Shown here: positions 17,798 to 26,984 of the stretch, piece after piece | Layout of the letters: each line of letters starts with the position of its first letter | How positions within the stretch are numbered: the stretch's first letter is position 1 | Assembly (NCBI GenBank): GCA_017656305.1 | Contig: JACDOG010000001.1 | Span: 1-64,000 of the forward strand | DNA length: 64,000 bases | Direction of reading: 5' to 3' | Source: Thermoanaerobacteraceae bacterium | Lineage (GTDB): Bacteria; Bacillota; JADQBR01 | The notes under the pieces: generated by a model | Database searches by the model: none | The model's input: only the letters and a program-made list of their open reading frames with translations | Told to the model about the DNA's origin: nothing | Translations under genes and position numbers: made by a program

Positions 17798-19477
17798 ATG
17801 TATGATAAGGAAAAGCTAGAGCGTGTGAGGAAGGTAAAAAGTGACTGGGAAGAAACTACTCTGAAAAAAACCCTGGACCGCTTTCCCGAGCGGAAAGAGA
17901 AGTTTGAGACTGACTCCGGGATACCGATTGAACGGGTTTACACCCCCGATATGCTGGAGGATTTTGATTACGAACGGGATTTAGGCATGCCCGGGGAGTA
18001 CCCCTACACGCGCGGCGTACAGCCCACCATGTACCGGGGGCGTTTTTGGACCATGCGCCAGTATGCCGGTTTTGGTACTGCTGAAGAAACCAACGAAAGA
18101 TTTAAATACCTGCTGGAACAGGGACAAACCGGTCTCAGCGTGGCCTTTGACCTGCCAACACAGATAGGCTACGACTCCGACCATACCCTGGCTAGAGGCG
18201 AAGTGGGTAAAGTGGGTGTGGCCATTGATTCGCTGAAAGATATGGAGATTTTGTTTGAAGGCATACCCCTGGACAAAGTCAGTACTTCCATGACAATCAA
18301 TGCACCGGCAGCGGTAATTCTGGCCATGTACATTGCTGTTGCCGAAAAGCAGGGAGTCAGTCCCGACAAATTATCCGGCACTATCCAGAACGATATCTTG
18401 AAGGAATATGTGGCCCGGGGAACATATATTTTTCCACCGGAACCCTCAATGAAACTGATTACTGACATATTTGACTACTGCGCCAAGAACGTACCGAACT
18501 GGAATACTATTAGTATCAGCGGTTATCATATTCGCGAAGCGGGGGCCACTGCAGCCCAGGAAATTGCCTTTACTCTGGCAAACGGTATTGCTTATGTGCA
18601 GGCGGCTCTGGATGCAGGCCTGGATGTTGATCAGTTTGCCCCGCGTTTATCGTTCTTCTTTAACGCTCATTTGAACTTTTTTGAAGAAATTGCCAAGTTC
18701 AGAGCGGCTAGAAGAGTCTGGGCTAAAATAATGAAAGAGCGTTTCGGCGCCAAGAAAGATAAGTCTATGAAGTTGCGTTTTCACACGCAGACAGCCGGTG
18801 TAACGCTGACTGCCCAGCAGCCCGATGTAAACATCATGCGTGTAGCGTTCCAGGCACTGAGTGCCGTTCTCGGTGGCACCCAGTCACTGCACACCAACTC
18901 CAAGGATGAAGCGCTGGCGTTACCCAGTGAGCATGCCGTTTTGATTGCGTTGAGAACGCAGCAGGTCATTGCTCATGAAATTGGCGTCACGGATACAATT
19001 GACCCGCTGGCCGGTTCCTATTATGTAGAAAAGTTAACCAATGACCTGGAAGAAAAGGTATGGGAGTACATTGAAAAAATTGACCAGCTGGGCGGGGCAC
19101 CAAAAGCTATTGAGAAAGGCTTTATGCAGAAAGAAATTCAGGAAAGCGCCTACAGGTACTTGCAGCAGGTGGAAAGCGGCGAAAAGGTTGTAATTGGTGT
19201 TAACAAGTACCGCATAAAAGAAGAGACACCCACTGACCTGCTGAAGGTGGACCCGGCAGTTATGGAACGGCAGTGCAAGAAACTGGAAAGCCTACGTCAG
19301 GAACGCAACCCACAGCGGGTAGCGGAAACCTTGCAGGAACTACGTAATGCCGCACAGTCAGGCGATAATTTGATGCCTTATATCCTGGACGCTGTGAAGG
19401 CTTACGCTACACTGGGCGAAATTTGCGGTATCTTGAGAGAAGTTTATGGTGAATATCAGCAGCAGGTAGTGCTTTAG
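17798..19477 (+). CDS. Methylmalonyl-CoA mutase, large (catalytic) subunit
   Basis: A 559-residue TIM-barrel subunit that interconverts (R)-methylmalonyl-CoA and succinyl-CoA through adenosylcobalamin radical chemistry. Family blocks are [48 protein letters not shown], the His-bearing [12 protein letters not shown] and [16 protein letters not shown]. It lacks the C-terminal B12-binding domain, which is supplied by the next gene. This split architecture is that of archaeal and many Firmicutes mutases. ATG at 17798 follows CAGGAGG. Confidence 0.96.
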   Translation: MYDKEKLERVRKVKSDWEETTLKKTLDRFPERKEKFETDSGIPIERVYTPDMLEDFDYERDLGMPGEYPYTRGVQPTMYRGRFWTMRQYAGFGTAEETNERFKYLLEQGQTGLSVAFDLPTQIGYDSDHTLARGEVGKVGVAIDSLKDMEILFEGIPLDKVSTSMTINAPAAVILAMYIAVAEKQGVSPDKLSGTIQNDILKEYVARGTYIFPPEPSMKLITDIFDYCAKNVPNWNTISISGYHIREAGATAAQEIAFTLANGIAYVQAALDAGLDVDQFAPRLSFFFNAHLNFFEEIAKFRAARRVWAKIMKERFGAKKDKSMKLRFHTQTAGVTLTAQQPDVNIMRVAFQALSAVLGGTQSLHTNSKDEALALPSEHAVLIALRTQQVIAHEIGVTDTIDPLAGSYYVEKLTNDLEEKVWEYIEKIDQLGGAPKAIEKGFMQKEIQESAYRYLQQVESGEKVVIGVNKYRIKEETPTDLLKVDPAVMERQCKKLESLRQERNPQRVAETLQELRNAAQSGDNLMPYILDAVKAYATLGEICGILREVYGEYQQQVVL

Positions 19478-19491
19478 GGAGGGAACAAATT

Positions 19492-19884
19492 ATGGAAAAA
19501 CCAATCCGTGTATTGATAGCTAAAGCCGGACTGGACGGTCATGACCGTGGAGCCAAGGTAATTGCCCAAAGTCTGCGTGATGCCGGTATGGAAGTTATTT
19601 ACACCGGCCTGCGGCAAACACCCGAGCAAATTGCCGAGGCAGCCATTCAGGAAGATGTTCAGGTAGTGGGTATCAGCAGTTTGTCTGGTGCCCACATGCA
19701 CCTGTTCCCGCCGGTGGTGGAACTGTTAAGAGAAAAGGGTGCCGGAGACATCCTGGTCATCGGTGGCGGTGTGATTCCTGAGGAAGATATTCCCTACCTC
19801 AAGGAAGCTGGCATTGCCGAAGTGTTCACTCCAGGTACTTCCACCAAGGAAATAATTAAGTTTATCAAGGAACATGTAAATTAA
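19492..19884 (+). CDS. Methylmalonyl-CoA mutase, cobalamin-binding subunit
   Basis: A 130-residue B12-binding domain. DGHDRGAK contains the DxHxxG motif whose His ligates cobalt, and SSLSGAH and GGGVIPEED are the other conserved loops. It starts 15 bp after the large subunit and completes the mutase. Confidence 0.96.
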   Translation: MEKPIRVLIAKAGLDGHDRGAKVIAQSLRDAGMEVIYTGLRQTPEQIAEAAIQEDVQVVGISSLSGAHMHLFPPVVELLREKGAGDILVIGGGVIPEEDIPYLKEAGIAEVFTPGTSTKEIIKFIKEHVN

Positions 19885-19965
19885 AATTTGTGTGGGGTGC
19901 GGTGGGTCAGCCGGGCTGTACGTATCCCGAACATCGCACCCCGTATTTGGCAAGGAGGGGTTAGA

Positions 19966-20370
19966 GTGATTAAAAAAATTGACCATATCGGTATTGCAGT
20001 GAAAAGCATCGAGAAAGCCAGAAAATTTTACGAAGGTGTTTTGGGAATGAATGTTACTGAGATTGAAGAGGTACCGGAACAAAAAGTCAAAGTTGCTTTT
20101 TTGCCCACTGGTGACAGTGAGCTGGAACTGCTCGAGTCTACTGACCCCGATGGGCCCATTGCCAAATTTATCGCTGCTAAAGGCGAGGGTATTCAGCATA
20201 TCGCCCTGCGTGTGGATGACATTGAGCAGGCATTGGCGGAATTGAAAGAAAAAGGCGTCAGGCTCATTGACGAAAAGCCGCGTCGGGGTGCCGGGGGCGC
20301 CAGGATTGCCTTTATACACCCCAAAGCTACATTTGGTACTCTGGTAGAACTTTGTGAACGTGATGATTAG
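19966..20370 (+). CDS. mce: Methylmalonyl-CoA epimerase
   Basis: A 134-residue VOC-fold metalloenzyme that interconverts (R)- and (S)-methylmalonyl-CoA, linking mutase and decarboxylase/carboxyltransferase. It starts [15 protein letters not shown] with the first metal His. [12 protein letters not shown] carries the second, and GTLVELCE the terminal Glu ligand. GTG at 19966 is used because AAGGAGGGG precedes it. It lies inside the methylmalonyl-CoA operon, 12 bp before the carboxyltransferase gene. Confidence 0.95.
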   Translation: MIKKIDHIGIAVKSIEKARKFYEGVLGMNVTEIEEVPEQKVKVAFLPTGDSELELLESTDPDGPIAKFIAAKGEGIQHIALRVDDIEQALAELKEKGVRLIDEKPRRGAGGARIAFIHPKATFGTLVELCERDD

Positions 20371-20381
20371 GAGGTGGCACC

Positions 20382-21932
20382 ATGTCAATAGAGGATAAAC
20401 TAAAAGACTTACAACAAAGACGGGAAAAAGTTCTGCAAGGTGGTGGTGAGAAAAAAATAGCCAAGCAGCACGAGAAGGGTAAAATGACAGCAAGGGAACG
20501 AATTGCTGCCTTGCTGGATGAGGGGAGTTTTGTGGAAATAGATCAGTTTGTGACGCATCGCTGCAACCAATTTGGTATGGAAAAAGTGGAGGCCCCCGGT
20601 GAAGGCGTTGTCACCGGTTATGGAACCATTGATGGGCGTTTGGTTTACGTCTATGCACAGGATTTCACGGTCATCGGCGGTACCCTGGGGGAAATGCATG
20701 CCAAGAAAATCTGCAAGGTGCTGGATTTGGCAGCCAAAATGGGTGCGCCGGTTATCGGCATGAACGATTCCGGCGGTGCGAGAATTCAGGAAGGTGTGGA
20801 CGCATTAAACGGGTACGGTGAGATTTTTAAGCGCAACACCCTTTCCTCCGGTGTGATACCGCAAATATCCGTAATTATGGGACCCTGTGCCGGTGGTGCG
20901 GTATACTCACCTGCACTGACCGACTTTATCTTTATGGTCGATAAGACCAGTCAAATGTTTATCACCGGACCGCAGGTCATTAAGAGCGTAACCGGTGAGG
21001 AAGTATCGGTGGAGGAATTGGGTGGCTCCCTAACACACAACCAGATTAGCGGTGTCGCTCATTTCAGGGCAGCGTCAGAAGACGAGTGCATTCAGCAAAT
21101 CAAGAAGCTCATCAGCTTTATTCCCAGCAATAATATGGAAGAAGCACCGCTGGTAGAGAACAATGATGATATTGGCCGCATGGAGGAAAAACTCAATGAA
21201 ATTGTACCGACGAATCCCAACAAGCCCTATGATGTCAGGGATATAATCTACAACATTGTGGACAACGGCGATTTCTTCGAGGTTCACGAAATGTACGCCA
21301 CAAACATTGTTGTCGGCTTTGCCAGATTTAACGGTAGGTCTGTGGGGATTATCGCCAACCAGGCACGGATGTTGGCGGGTTGTCTGGATATCAATGCATC
21401 GGACAAAGCAGCACGCTTCATACGCTTCTGCGACAGTTTCAATATCCCCATTTTAACCCTGGTGGATACGCCAGGATATTTACCGGGTACGGAACAGGAA
21501 TTTGGCGGTATTATCCGCCATGGCGCCAAGCTGTTGTACGCATATTCCGAGGCCACCGTACCTAAGATTACCCTGATTTTGCGTAAGGCTTACGGTGGAG
21601 CCTACCTGGCCATGTGCGCCAAGTCCCTGGGGGCAGACCAGGTTATTGCCTGGCCTACTGCAGAAATTGCCGTCATGGGTCCTGAAGGTGCAGCCAACAT
21701 CATCTTCCGCAAGGAAATTCAAGAGGCGGAAAATCCTCCGGAAGTACGGCAGCAAAAGATTGACGAGTATCGAGAGCGCTTTGCCAATCCCTACGTGGCG
21801 GCATCACGCGGTCTGGTAGACCTGGTGATTGAACCCAGGGAAACCCGCCCGCATATTATTAAGATATTGGAAACGCTGGTAACAAAACGTGAAAGCAGAC
21901 CCGGTAAGAAACACGGTAATATTCCGGTTTAA
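20382..21932 (+). CDS. mmdA: Methylmalonyl-CoA decarboxylase alpha / carboxyltransferase (12S-type) subunit
   Basis: A 516-residue carboxyltransferase of two crotonase-like halves. GGARIQEGVDALNGYGEIF and GPCAGGAVYSPALTDF line the acyl-CoA site; the second half has LVDTPGYLPGTEQE and KAYGGAYLAM. It moves the carboxyl group between methylmalonyl-CoA and biotin on the carrier protein encoded downstream. The neighbours are an OadG-like gamma, a biotin carrier and an OadB-like sodium pump. The complex therefore looks like a membrane methylmalonyl-CoA decarboxylase rather than the soluble transcarboxylase, since no 5S subunit gene is present. Confidence 0.95.
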   Translation: MSIEDKLKDLQQRREKVLQGGGEKKIAKQHEKGKMTARERIAALLDEGSFVEIDQFVTHRCNQFGMEKVEAPGEGVVTGYGTIDGRLVYVYAQDFTVIGGTLGEMHAKKICKVLDLAAKMGAPVIGMNDSGGARIQEGVDALNGYGEIFKRNTLSSGVIPQISVIMGPCAGGAVYSPALTDFIFMVDKTSQMFITGPQVIKSVTGEEVSVEELGGSLTHNQISGVAHFRAASEDECIQQIKKLISFIPSNNMEEAPLVENNDDIGRMEEKLNEIVPTNPNKPYDVRDIIYNIVDNGDFFEVHEMYATNIVVGFARFNGRSVGIIANQARMLAGCLDINASDKAARFIRFCDSFNIPILTLVDTPGYLPGTEQEFGGIIRHGAKLLYAYSEATVPKITLILRKAYGGAYLAMCAKSLGADQVIAWPTAEIAVMGPEGAANIIFRKEIQEAENPPEVRQQKIDEYRERFANPYVAASRGLVDLVIEPRETRPHIIKILETLVTKRESRPGKKHGNIPV

Positions 21933-21944
21933 GGGGGTGTAGTT

Positions 21945-22373
21945 TTGGAGAATTTAAACTTTGCCCTGGTAGTTACAGTCATGGGAATGGGTATTACTTT
22001 CTTGGTACTGATCATTTTAAGCATCTTGCTTATGGGCATGAACAATTTGTGGGACAGGTTTACCAACAAGCCTGCTCCTGCCGCAGAAGCGAAACGGGCA
22101 GTTTTGGCCGCTGGCGCTGTGGATACGAATGCGGAACCGGCGGCTGGTGATACGGAAAACCAGGCGGCAAGTGAGACTGCCGGTTTACCCGGCAGTCTGA
22201 TTGCAGTAATCAGTGCTGCCATTGCAGCCAGTTTGGAGACCAGCACCCAGAACATTAGAATTGCCAGTGTCCGCAGGGTGGAACGTGCAGGACAGGGATA
22301 TGCCTGGTCACAAGCTGGAAGACAGGAAATAATTAACGCCAGACAAAGATTTTTTGAAAGAAGGGGGAACTAA
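21945..22373 (+). CDS. OadG-family gamma subunit of the sodium-pumping decarboxylase
   Basis: 142 residues. One N-terminal transmembrane helix (about 5-30, [20 protein letters not shown]), an Ala-rich linker, and a C-terminal tail with [19 protein letters not shown]. This matches OadG/MmdD-type subunits that hold the carboxyltransferase on the membrane pump. TTG at 21945 follows GGGGGTG. It ends 2 bp before the biotin-carrier start. Confidence 0.88.
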   Translation: MENLNFALVVTVMGMGITFLVLIILSILLMGMNNLWDRFTNKPAPAAEAKRAVLAAGAVDTNAEPAAGDTENQAASETAGLPGSLIAVISAAIAASLETSTQNIRIASVRRVERAGQGYAWSQAGRQEIINARQRFFERRGN

Positions 22374-22375
22374 CT

Positions 22376-22792
22376 ATGAAAAAATTCCGGGTAACCGTAA
22401 ACGGTGAAGTATACGAAGTGGAAGTAGAAGAAATTGGCGGTACAGCACAAGCTGGTCAAGCTCAGCCTGCTCCGCAACCGGCCATCACACCTGCACCTAT
22501 GCCGGCGGCCGCACCTAAAGCTGCAGCACCTGCTCCCAAACCGGCAGCTCCGAAAAAGCCGGCAGCTCCGACTGCATCCGGAGAGCAGGTAACTGCGCCG
22601 CTGCCGGGTACGGTACTGGATATTAAAGTTAGCGTTGGGCAACAGGTCAATGCCGGTGATGTACTGCTGACTTTGGAAGCAATGAAGATGGAAAATGAAG
22701 TTACCGCCGGTACCAGCGGTGAGGTTAAAGAAATACTGGTAGATAAAGGTGCAACTGTTGCGTCAGGAGATACTCTTGTGATAATTGGCTAG
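22376..22792 (+). CDS. Biotin carboxyl carrier protein of methylmalonyl-CoA decarboxylase
   Basis: 138 residues: a short N-terminal beta segment, an Ala/Pro-rich flexible linker (about 22-66) and a biotinyl domain with the biotin-accepting Lys104 in EAMKMEN. It shuttles CO2 from the carboxyltransferase to the membrane beta subunit. No biotin carboxylase gene is nearby, consistent with a decarboxylase rather than an ATP-driven carboxylase. Confidence 0.95.
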   Translation: MKKFRVTVNGEVYEVEVEEIGGTAQAGQAQPAPQPAITPAPMPAAAPKAAAPAPKPAAPKKPAAPTASGEQVTAPLPGTVLDIKVSVGQQVNAGDVLLTLEAMKMENEVTAGTSGEVKEILVDKGATVASGDTLVIIG

Positions 22793-22819
22793 CTGGTTTG
22801 TGAAAGGAGGTAGGCGCCA

Positions 22820-23956
22820 ATGCTCCTGGAACGGTTGAGCAATTTTTTCTACAACTATACCGGCTTTGCAAATATTAACATTGGTCAAATCGGAATGATT
22901 CTCATAGCTATACTGCTGCTTTACCTGGCTATTTCCAAGCATTTTGAGCCGCTGCTTTTGGTACCCATTGCCTTCGGCATTCTCTTGGCCAATCTTCCTC
23001 TCACCGGACTATTGCGAGAACCGGCGGGGAACATTTTTGGCGGGCTATTATTCTACCTGGGTCAGGGAACCTGGCTGGGAATATACCCGCCGCTGATTTT
23101 CCTCGGCATCGGGGCCATGACTGACTTTGGTCCCATGATTGCCAATCCCATTACGCTACTGCTGGGAGCCGCAGCGCAGTTTGGTATTTTTACCAGCTTT
23201 TTGGGAGCAATACTCATGGGATATACCCCGCAGCAGGCTGCTGCTATCGGCATTATTGGCGGGGCTGACGGCCCGACGGCAATTTATACTTCCGCCTTAC
23301 TGGCGCCGGAAATTTTGGCTCCCATTGCCGTGGCCGCGTATTCCTACATTGCGCTGGTACCCATGATTCAGCCGCCCGTTATTAAGGCATTGACTACGGA
23401 AGAAGAGCGGGCGATTATGATGCACCAGCTGCGCCCTGTATCCAAGACGCAAAAGATGATATTTCCCGTTCTAGTGGTTATCCTGGTTGGTCTTCTGGTA
23501 CCCAATGCCATACCGCTGGTGGGAATGTTAATGCTGGGTAATTTCCTGAAAGAATGCGGTATGACCGACCGGCTGGCAAAAACAGCATCCAACGAGCTGA
23601 TGAACATTGTCACAATTTTTCTCATGTTAACAGTAGGGGCCAGTGCAACGGCCGAGAGATTCTTCACTTTTGAGTTTATCGGGATTTTATTATTAGGACT
23701 GGCCGCCTTCATTGTCGGTACGGCTTCGGGATTATTCTTTGGGAAAATACTTTACAAACTTACCGGCGGTAAGATTAATCCCATTATTGGTGCGGCAGGA
23801 GTGTCGGCTGTGCCGGAAGCAGCAAGACTATCACAAAAGCTGGGCAGGGAAGCAAATCCGAAAAACTTCCTGTTAATGCATGCCATGGGACCAAACGTAG
23901 CCGGCGTTATCGGTTCTGCTGTATCTGCAGGTATTTTGATATCTATTCTAAAATAG
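22820..23956 (+). CDS. mmdB: Sodium-pumping decarboxylase beta subunit (OadB/MmdB/GcdB family)
   Basis: A 378-residue polytopic membrane protein. It decarboxylates carboxybiotin and couples this to Na+ export, or runs the reverse. Diagnostic stretches are FLGIGAMTDFGPMIANP, GIIGGADGPTAIY with the conserved Asp of the Na+/H+ path, and the C-terminal GAAGVSAVPEAAR. AAAGGAGG precedes the ATG at 22820. Its presence argues that methylmalonyl-CoA chemistry here is linked to the sodium gradient. It ends the first transcription block, before a terminator. Confidence 0.95.
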   Translation: MLLERLSNFFYNYTGFANINIGQIGMILIAILLLYLAISKHFEPLLLVPIAFGILLANLPLTGLLREPAGNIFGGLLFYLGQGTWLGIYPPLIFLGIGAMTDFGPMIANPITLLLGAAAQFGIFTSFLGAILMGYTPQQAAAIGIIGGADGPTAIYTSALLAPEILAPIAVAAYSYIALVPMIQPPVIKALTTEEERAIMMHQLRPVSKTQKMIFPVLVVILVGLLVPNAIPLVGMLMLGNFLKECGMTDRLAKTASNELMNIVTIFLMLTVGASATAERFFTFEFIGILLLGLAAFIVGTASGLFFGKILYKLTGGKINPIIGAAGVSAVPEAARLSQKLGREANPKNFLLMHAMGPNVAGVIGSAVSAGILISILK

Positions 23957-24017
23957 AGTTATAAATTATAGAATTTAGAATGTTTCTAAAAATTAAAGAT
24001 ATTAGGCAGAATGCATC

Positions 24018-24065
24018 GGGAACCAGGGAATATAATAATTAAAAGCCCCCTGGTTCCCGTTTTTA
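24018..24065 (+). terminator. Terminator of the methylmalonyl-CoA operon
   Basis: GGGAACCAGGG (24018-24028) / CCCTGGTTCCC (24048-24058) followed by GTTTTTA. Confidence 0.9.
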
Positions 24066-24157
24066 TAATTGGAATCAAAATTGCTTATAAAATTTAACGA
24101 GTGGCATAAGGGTAATACTAGGTAAAAATATTCTTGAATAAAGGGGGATTACAGGAA

Positions 24158-25000
24158 GTGCGAGAAATTTCGTATGAAAAGATTGTCGCAGAGGTAGCCC
24201 GGTTGTGCCGCGAAGCTAATTATTTTCTCGGTGAGGATGTAACCAAGGCGTTTGAAAAAGCACTGGCTGACGAGGAGTCACCAACGGGGAAGGGCATTTT
24301 GGAACAACTGATTAAAAATGCCGAAATCGCCAGAAACGAAGAAGTTCCCATGTGCCAGGACACGGGAGTGGCTGTGGTTTTCCTGGAAATGGGCCAGGAC
24401 GTTACCGTTTCCGGCGGCGCCTTATATGATGCTATCAACGACGGAGTACGCGAGGGTTATGAAAAGGGCTATCTGCGGAAGTCCATGGTGGAACACCCGT
24501 TGCAGCGTAAAAATACCGGGGATAACACGCCGGCCATCATTCATACCAAAATAGTAACGGGTGATAAGTTGAAGATTACTGTTGCTCCGAAGGGCGGCGG
24601 CAGCGAGAATATGAGTGGCATCAGCATGATGGCTCCGGCAGCCGGTGAAGAGGGTGTGAAAAAATTTGTAGTGGAGACCGTGCGCAAAGCAGGCCCCAAT
24701 CCCTGCCCTCCCATTGTGGTAGGTGTCGGCATAGGGGGAAACTTTGAAAAGTGTGCCTTACTGGCCAAAGAAGCATTACTGCGCCCAATCGGGCAGCCCA
24801 GTGACGACGAGTATGCTGCCAGGCTGGAACGCGAAATATTCGAAGAAATCAGAAAGTTGGGAATTGGACCCCAGGGCATGGGCGGACGAAATACTGCGCT
24901 GGCGGTGCATATTAACGTTCATCCCTGCCATATTGCCAGCTTGCCGGTGGCAGTCAATATTAACTGTCATGCCAGCAGGCATAAATCGGTAATTCTTTAG
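24158..25000 (+). CDS. Class I fumarate hydratase, alpha subunit
   Basis: A 280-residue catalytic part of the two-subunit, [4Fe-4S] fumarase. Cys ligands are in VPMCQDTG and in the later NPCPP and GFEKCAL-like segments; GGGSENMSGISMM is typical. It hydrates fumarate to malate. GTG at 24158 gives the family's MREI start and is spaced from GGGGG; an in-frame TTG at 24134 is less likely. The beta subunit follows 12 bp later. Confidence 0.93.
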   Translation: MREISYEKIVAEVARLCREANYFLGEDVTKAFEKALADEESPTGKGILEQLIKNAEIARNEEVPMCQDTGVAVVFLEMGQDVTVSGGALYDAINDGVREGYEKGYLRKSMVEHPLQRKNTGDNTPAIIHTKIVTGDKLKITVAPKGGGSENMSGISMMAPAAGEEGVKKFVVETVRKAGPNPCPPIVVGVGIGGNFEKCALLAKEALLRPIGQPSDDEYAARLEREIFEEIRKLGIGPQGMGGRNTALAVHINVHPCHIASLPVAVNINCHASRHKSVIL

Positions 25001-25012
25001 GAGGTGAAACCG

Positions 25013-25564
25013 GTGACAAAGAAGCGTTTGACACCACCGCTGACAGATGCGGATATTGAAAATTTGGAAATCGGTGACCAGGTGTTGATTACCGGTACCA
25101 TTTATACTGCCCGTGACGCCGCTCATAAAAGATTGGTTGAGCTTTTGGATGAGGGTAAGGAATTGCCGGTGGATTTAAAAGGACAGATCATCTACTACGT
25201 GGGACCGACTCCGGCAAAACCGGGCCAGGTAATCGGGTCTGCCGGCCCTACTACCAGCTACAGGATGGATCCTTATGCTCCCAAGCTTCTGGCAATCGGC
25301 CTCAAAGCAATGATAGGCAAGGGGTCACGGTCGCAGGAGGTTAAAGATGCCATGAAAAAATATAAGGGGTGTTACCTGGCTGCTGTTGGCGGGGCTGCGG
25401 CATTGATTGCAAAATCAATCAAGAAAGCTGAGGTGATTGCTTATCCCGAATTGGGACCGGAGGCCATCAGAAAACTTGAAGTAGAGGATTTTCCAGCGAT
25501 TGTTGTCAATGATTGTAAAGGCGGCGACCTTTATGAAGAAGGCGTGAAAAAATACCAAAAATAA
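25013..25564 (+). CDS. Class I fumarate hydratase, beta subunit
   Basis: A 183-residue C-terminal swivelling domain. ITGTIYTARDAAHKRL and GPTTSYRMD bind the substrate carboxylates; VGGAAALIAKSIK lies near the end. AGGAGG precedes the GTG at 25013 by eight bases. The paired alpha and beta genes replace the single-chain FumA of enterobacteria. Confidence 0.94.
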   Translation: MTKKRLTPPLTDADIENLEIGDQVLITGTIYTARDAAHKRLVELLDEGKELPVDLKGQIIYYVGPTPAKPGQVIGSAGPTTSYRMDPYAPKLLAIGLKAMIGKGSRSQEVKDAMKKYKGCYLAAVGGAAALIAKSIKKAEVIAYPELGPEAIRKLEVEDFPAIVVNDCKGGDLYEEGVKKYQK

Positions 25565-25576
25565 GGAGTGTGTTTT

Positions 25577-26806
25577 ATGGATTTTAAAACCGAAGCTCTC
25601 AAATTACACAAGGAAAAGCAGGGTAAAATTGAAGTTAACAGTAAGGTACCAGTGAACAACAGCAAGGATCTCAGTTTGGCATATACTCCGGGGGTTGCCG
25701 AACCTTGCAAGGAAATTGAAAAAGATGTTGAGAAGATATACGAATACACGAATAAAGGAAACCTTGTCGCAGTGGTTACCGACGGTACGGCGGTACTGGG
25801 ATTAGGCGACATCGGTGCAGAGGCTGCCATGCCGGTAATGGAAGGAAAGGCGGTTTTATTCAAGGCTTTCGCCGGTGTGGACGCGTTTCCCATCTGTCTC
25901 AGTACCAAGGACGTGGATAAAATAGTGGAGACGGTGAAACTGCTGGAACCCACATTTGGCGGTGTTAACCTGGAGGACATAGCCGCCCCCAACTGCTTTG
26001 AAATCGAACAGCGCCTCAAGAAAGAGACCAACATTCCCATTTTCCACGATGACCAGCACGGTACTGCCATAGTGGCCATGGCAGGGCTGGTCAATGCGCT
26101 GAAAATAGTGGGCAAAAGGCTTGAGGAGATTAGAGTGGTGACAAATGGTGCCGGTGCAGCCGGTATAGCCATTATTAAACTGTTGCTCAGTATGGGTGTC
26201 CGGGACGTGATCATGTGTGACCGGAGAGGCATAATCTATGAAGGCAGGCCGGAAGGAATGAACCCGGCGAAGGAAGAGATTGCCAAGGTTACCAACCGAG
26301 AAAAACGCAGCGGTACCCTGGCCGATGCCTTGCAGGATGCCGACGTCTTTATCGGTGTTTCCGGGCCAAACTTGGTTACCAAGGACATGGTGCGCTCCAT
26401 GGCAAAAGAACCGATTATCATGGCTATGGCCAATCCCGTACCGGAAATAATGCCCGACGAAGCAAAGGAAGCGGGCGCCAAGGTGGTATGCACCGGTCGT
26501 TCCGATTTTCCCAACCAGGTAAATAATGTTCTGGCATTTCCGGGCATTTTCCGCGGTGCCCTGGATACCAGGGCAACGGATATCAATGAGGAAATGAAGG
26601 TGGCCGCAGCATATGCCATTGCGGAACTGATATCGGAGGATGAATTGAGTGAAGATTATGTTATTCCAAAGGCATTTGATCCCCGTGTAGCTCCTGCCGT
26701 AGCCAAGGCGGTTGCCAAAGCGGCCATTGACAGCGGCGTGGCACGCATTAAAGTAGACCCCGAGCAGGTTGCGGAACATACAAGAAAACTGGTAGAAAAG
26801 CAATAG
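25577..26806 (+). CDS. NAD(P)-dependent malic enzyme
   Basis: A 409-residue short bacterial malic enzyme that oxidatively decarboxylates malate to pyruvate and CO2. It has LAYTPGVAEPC at the N-terminal active site, DGTAVLGLGDIGAEAAMPVMEGKA divided here by the metal site, NIPIFHDDQHGTA with metal-binding Asp residues and the nucleotide fold TNGAGAAGIAI. ATG at 25577 follows AAGGAG. It ends the fumarase transcript and gives a route from fumarate to pyruvate instead of malate dehydrogenase. Confidence 0.94.
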   Translation: MDFKTEALKLHKEKQGKIEVNSKVPVNNSKDLSLAYTPGVAEPCKEIEKDVEKIYEYTNKGNLVAVVTDGTAVLGLGDIGAEAAMPVMEGKAVLFKAFAGVDAFPICLSTKDVDKIVETVKLLEPTFGGVNLEDIAAPNCFEIEQRLKKETNIPIFHDDQHGTAIVAMAGLVNALKIVGKRLEEIRVVTNGAGAAGIAIIKLLLSMGVRDVIMCDRRGIIYEGRPEGMNPAKEEIAKVTNREKRSGTLADALQDADVFIGVSGPNLVTKDMVRSMAKEPIIMAMANPVPEIMPDEAKEAGAKVVCTGRSDFPNQVNNVLAFPGIFRGALDTRATDINEEMKVAAAYAIAELISEDELSEDYVIPKAFDPRVAPAVAKAVAKAAIDSGVARIKVDPEQVAEHTRKLVEKQ

Positions 26807-26807
26807 G

Positions 26808-26836
26808 GAAAGCCCCGCTTCGGGGCTTTCTATTTT
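26808..26836 (+). terminator. Terminator after malic enzyme
   Basis: GAAAGCCCC-GCTT-GGGGCTTTC hairpin (one unpaired C) followed by TATTTT. Confidence 0.88.
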
Positions 26837-26984
26837 GCGGATAAAGAAGTTTATAACAGCAGTGGAAACATTTTTCGGTATGGGGCCCCGGCCCAGGCTT
26901 TTTCTATTTTATGTGCTCCGGAAACTATACATGGCCCCAAATTTTTTGTACAATGTAAGAGCACTTAAAATTGGGGGCAGTAAC

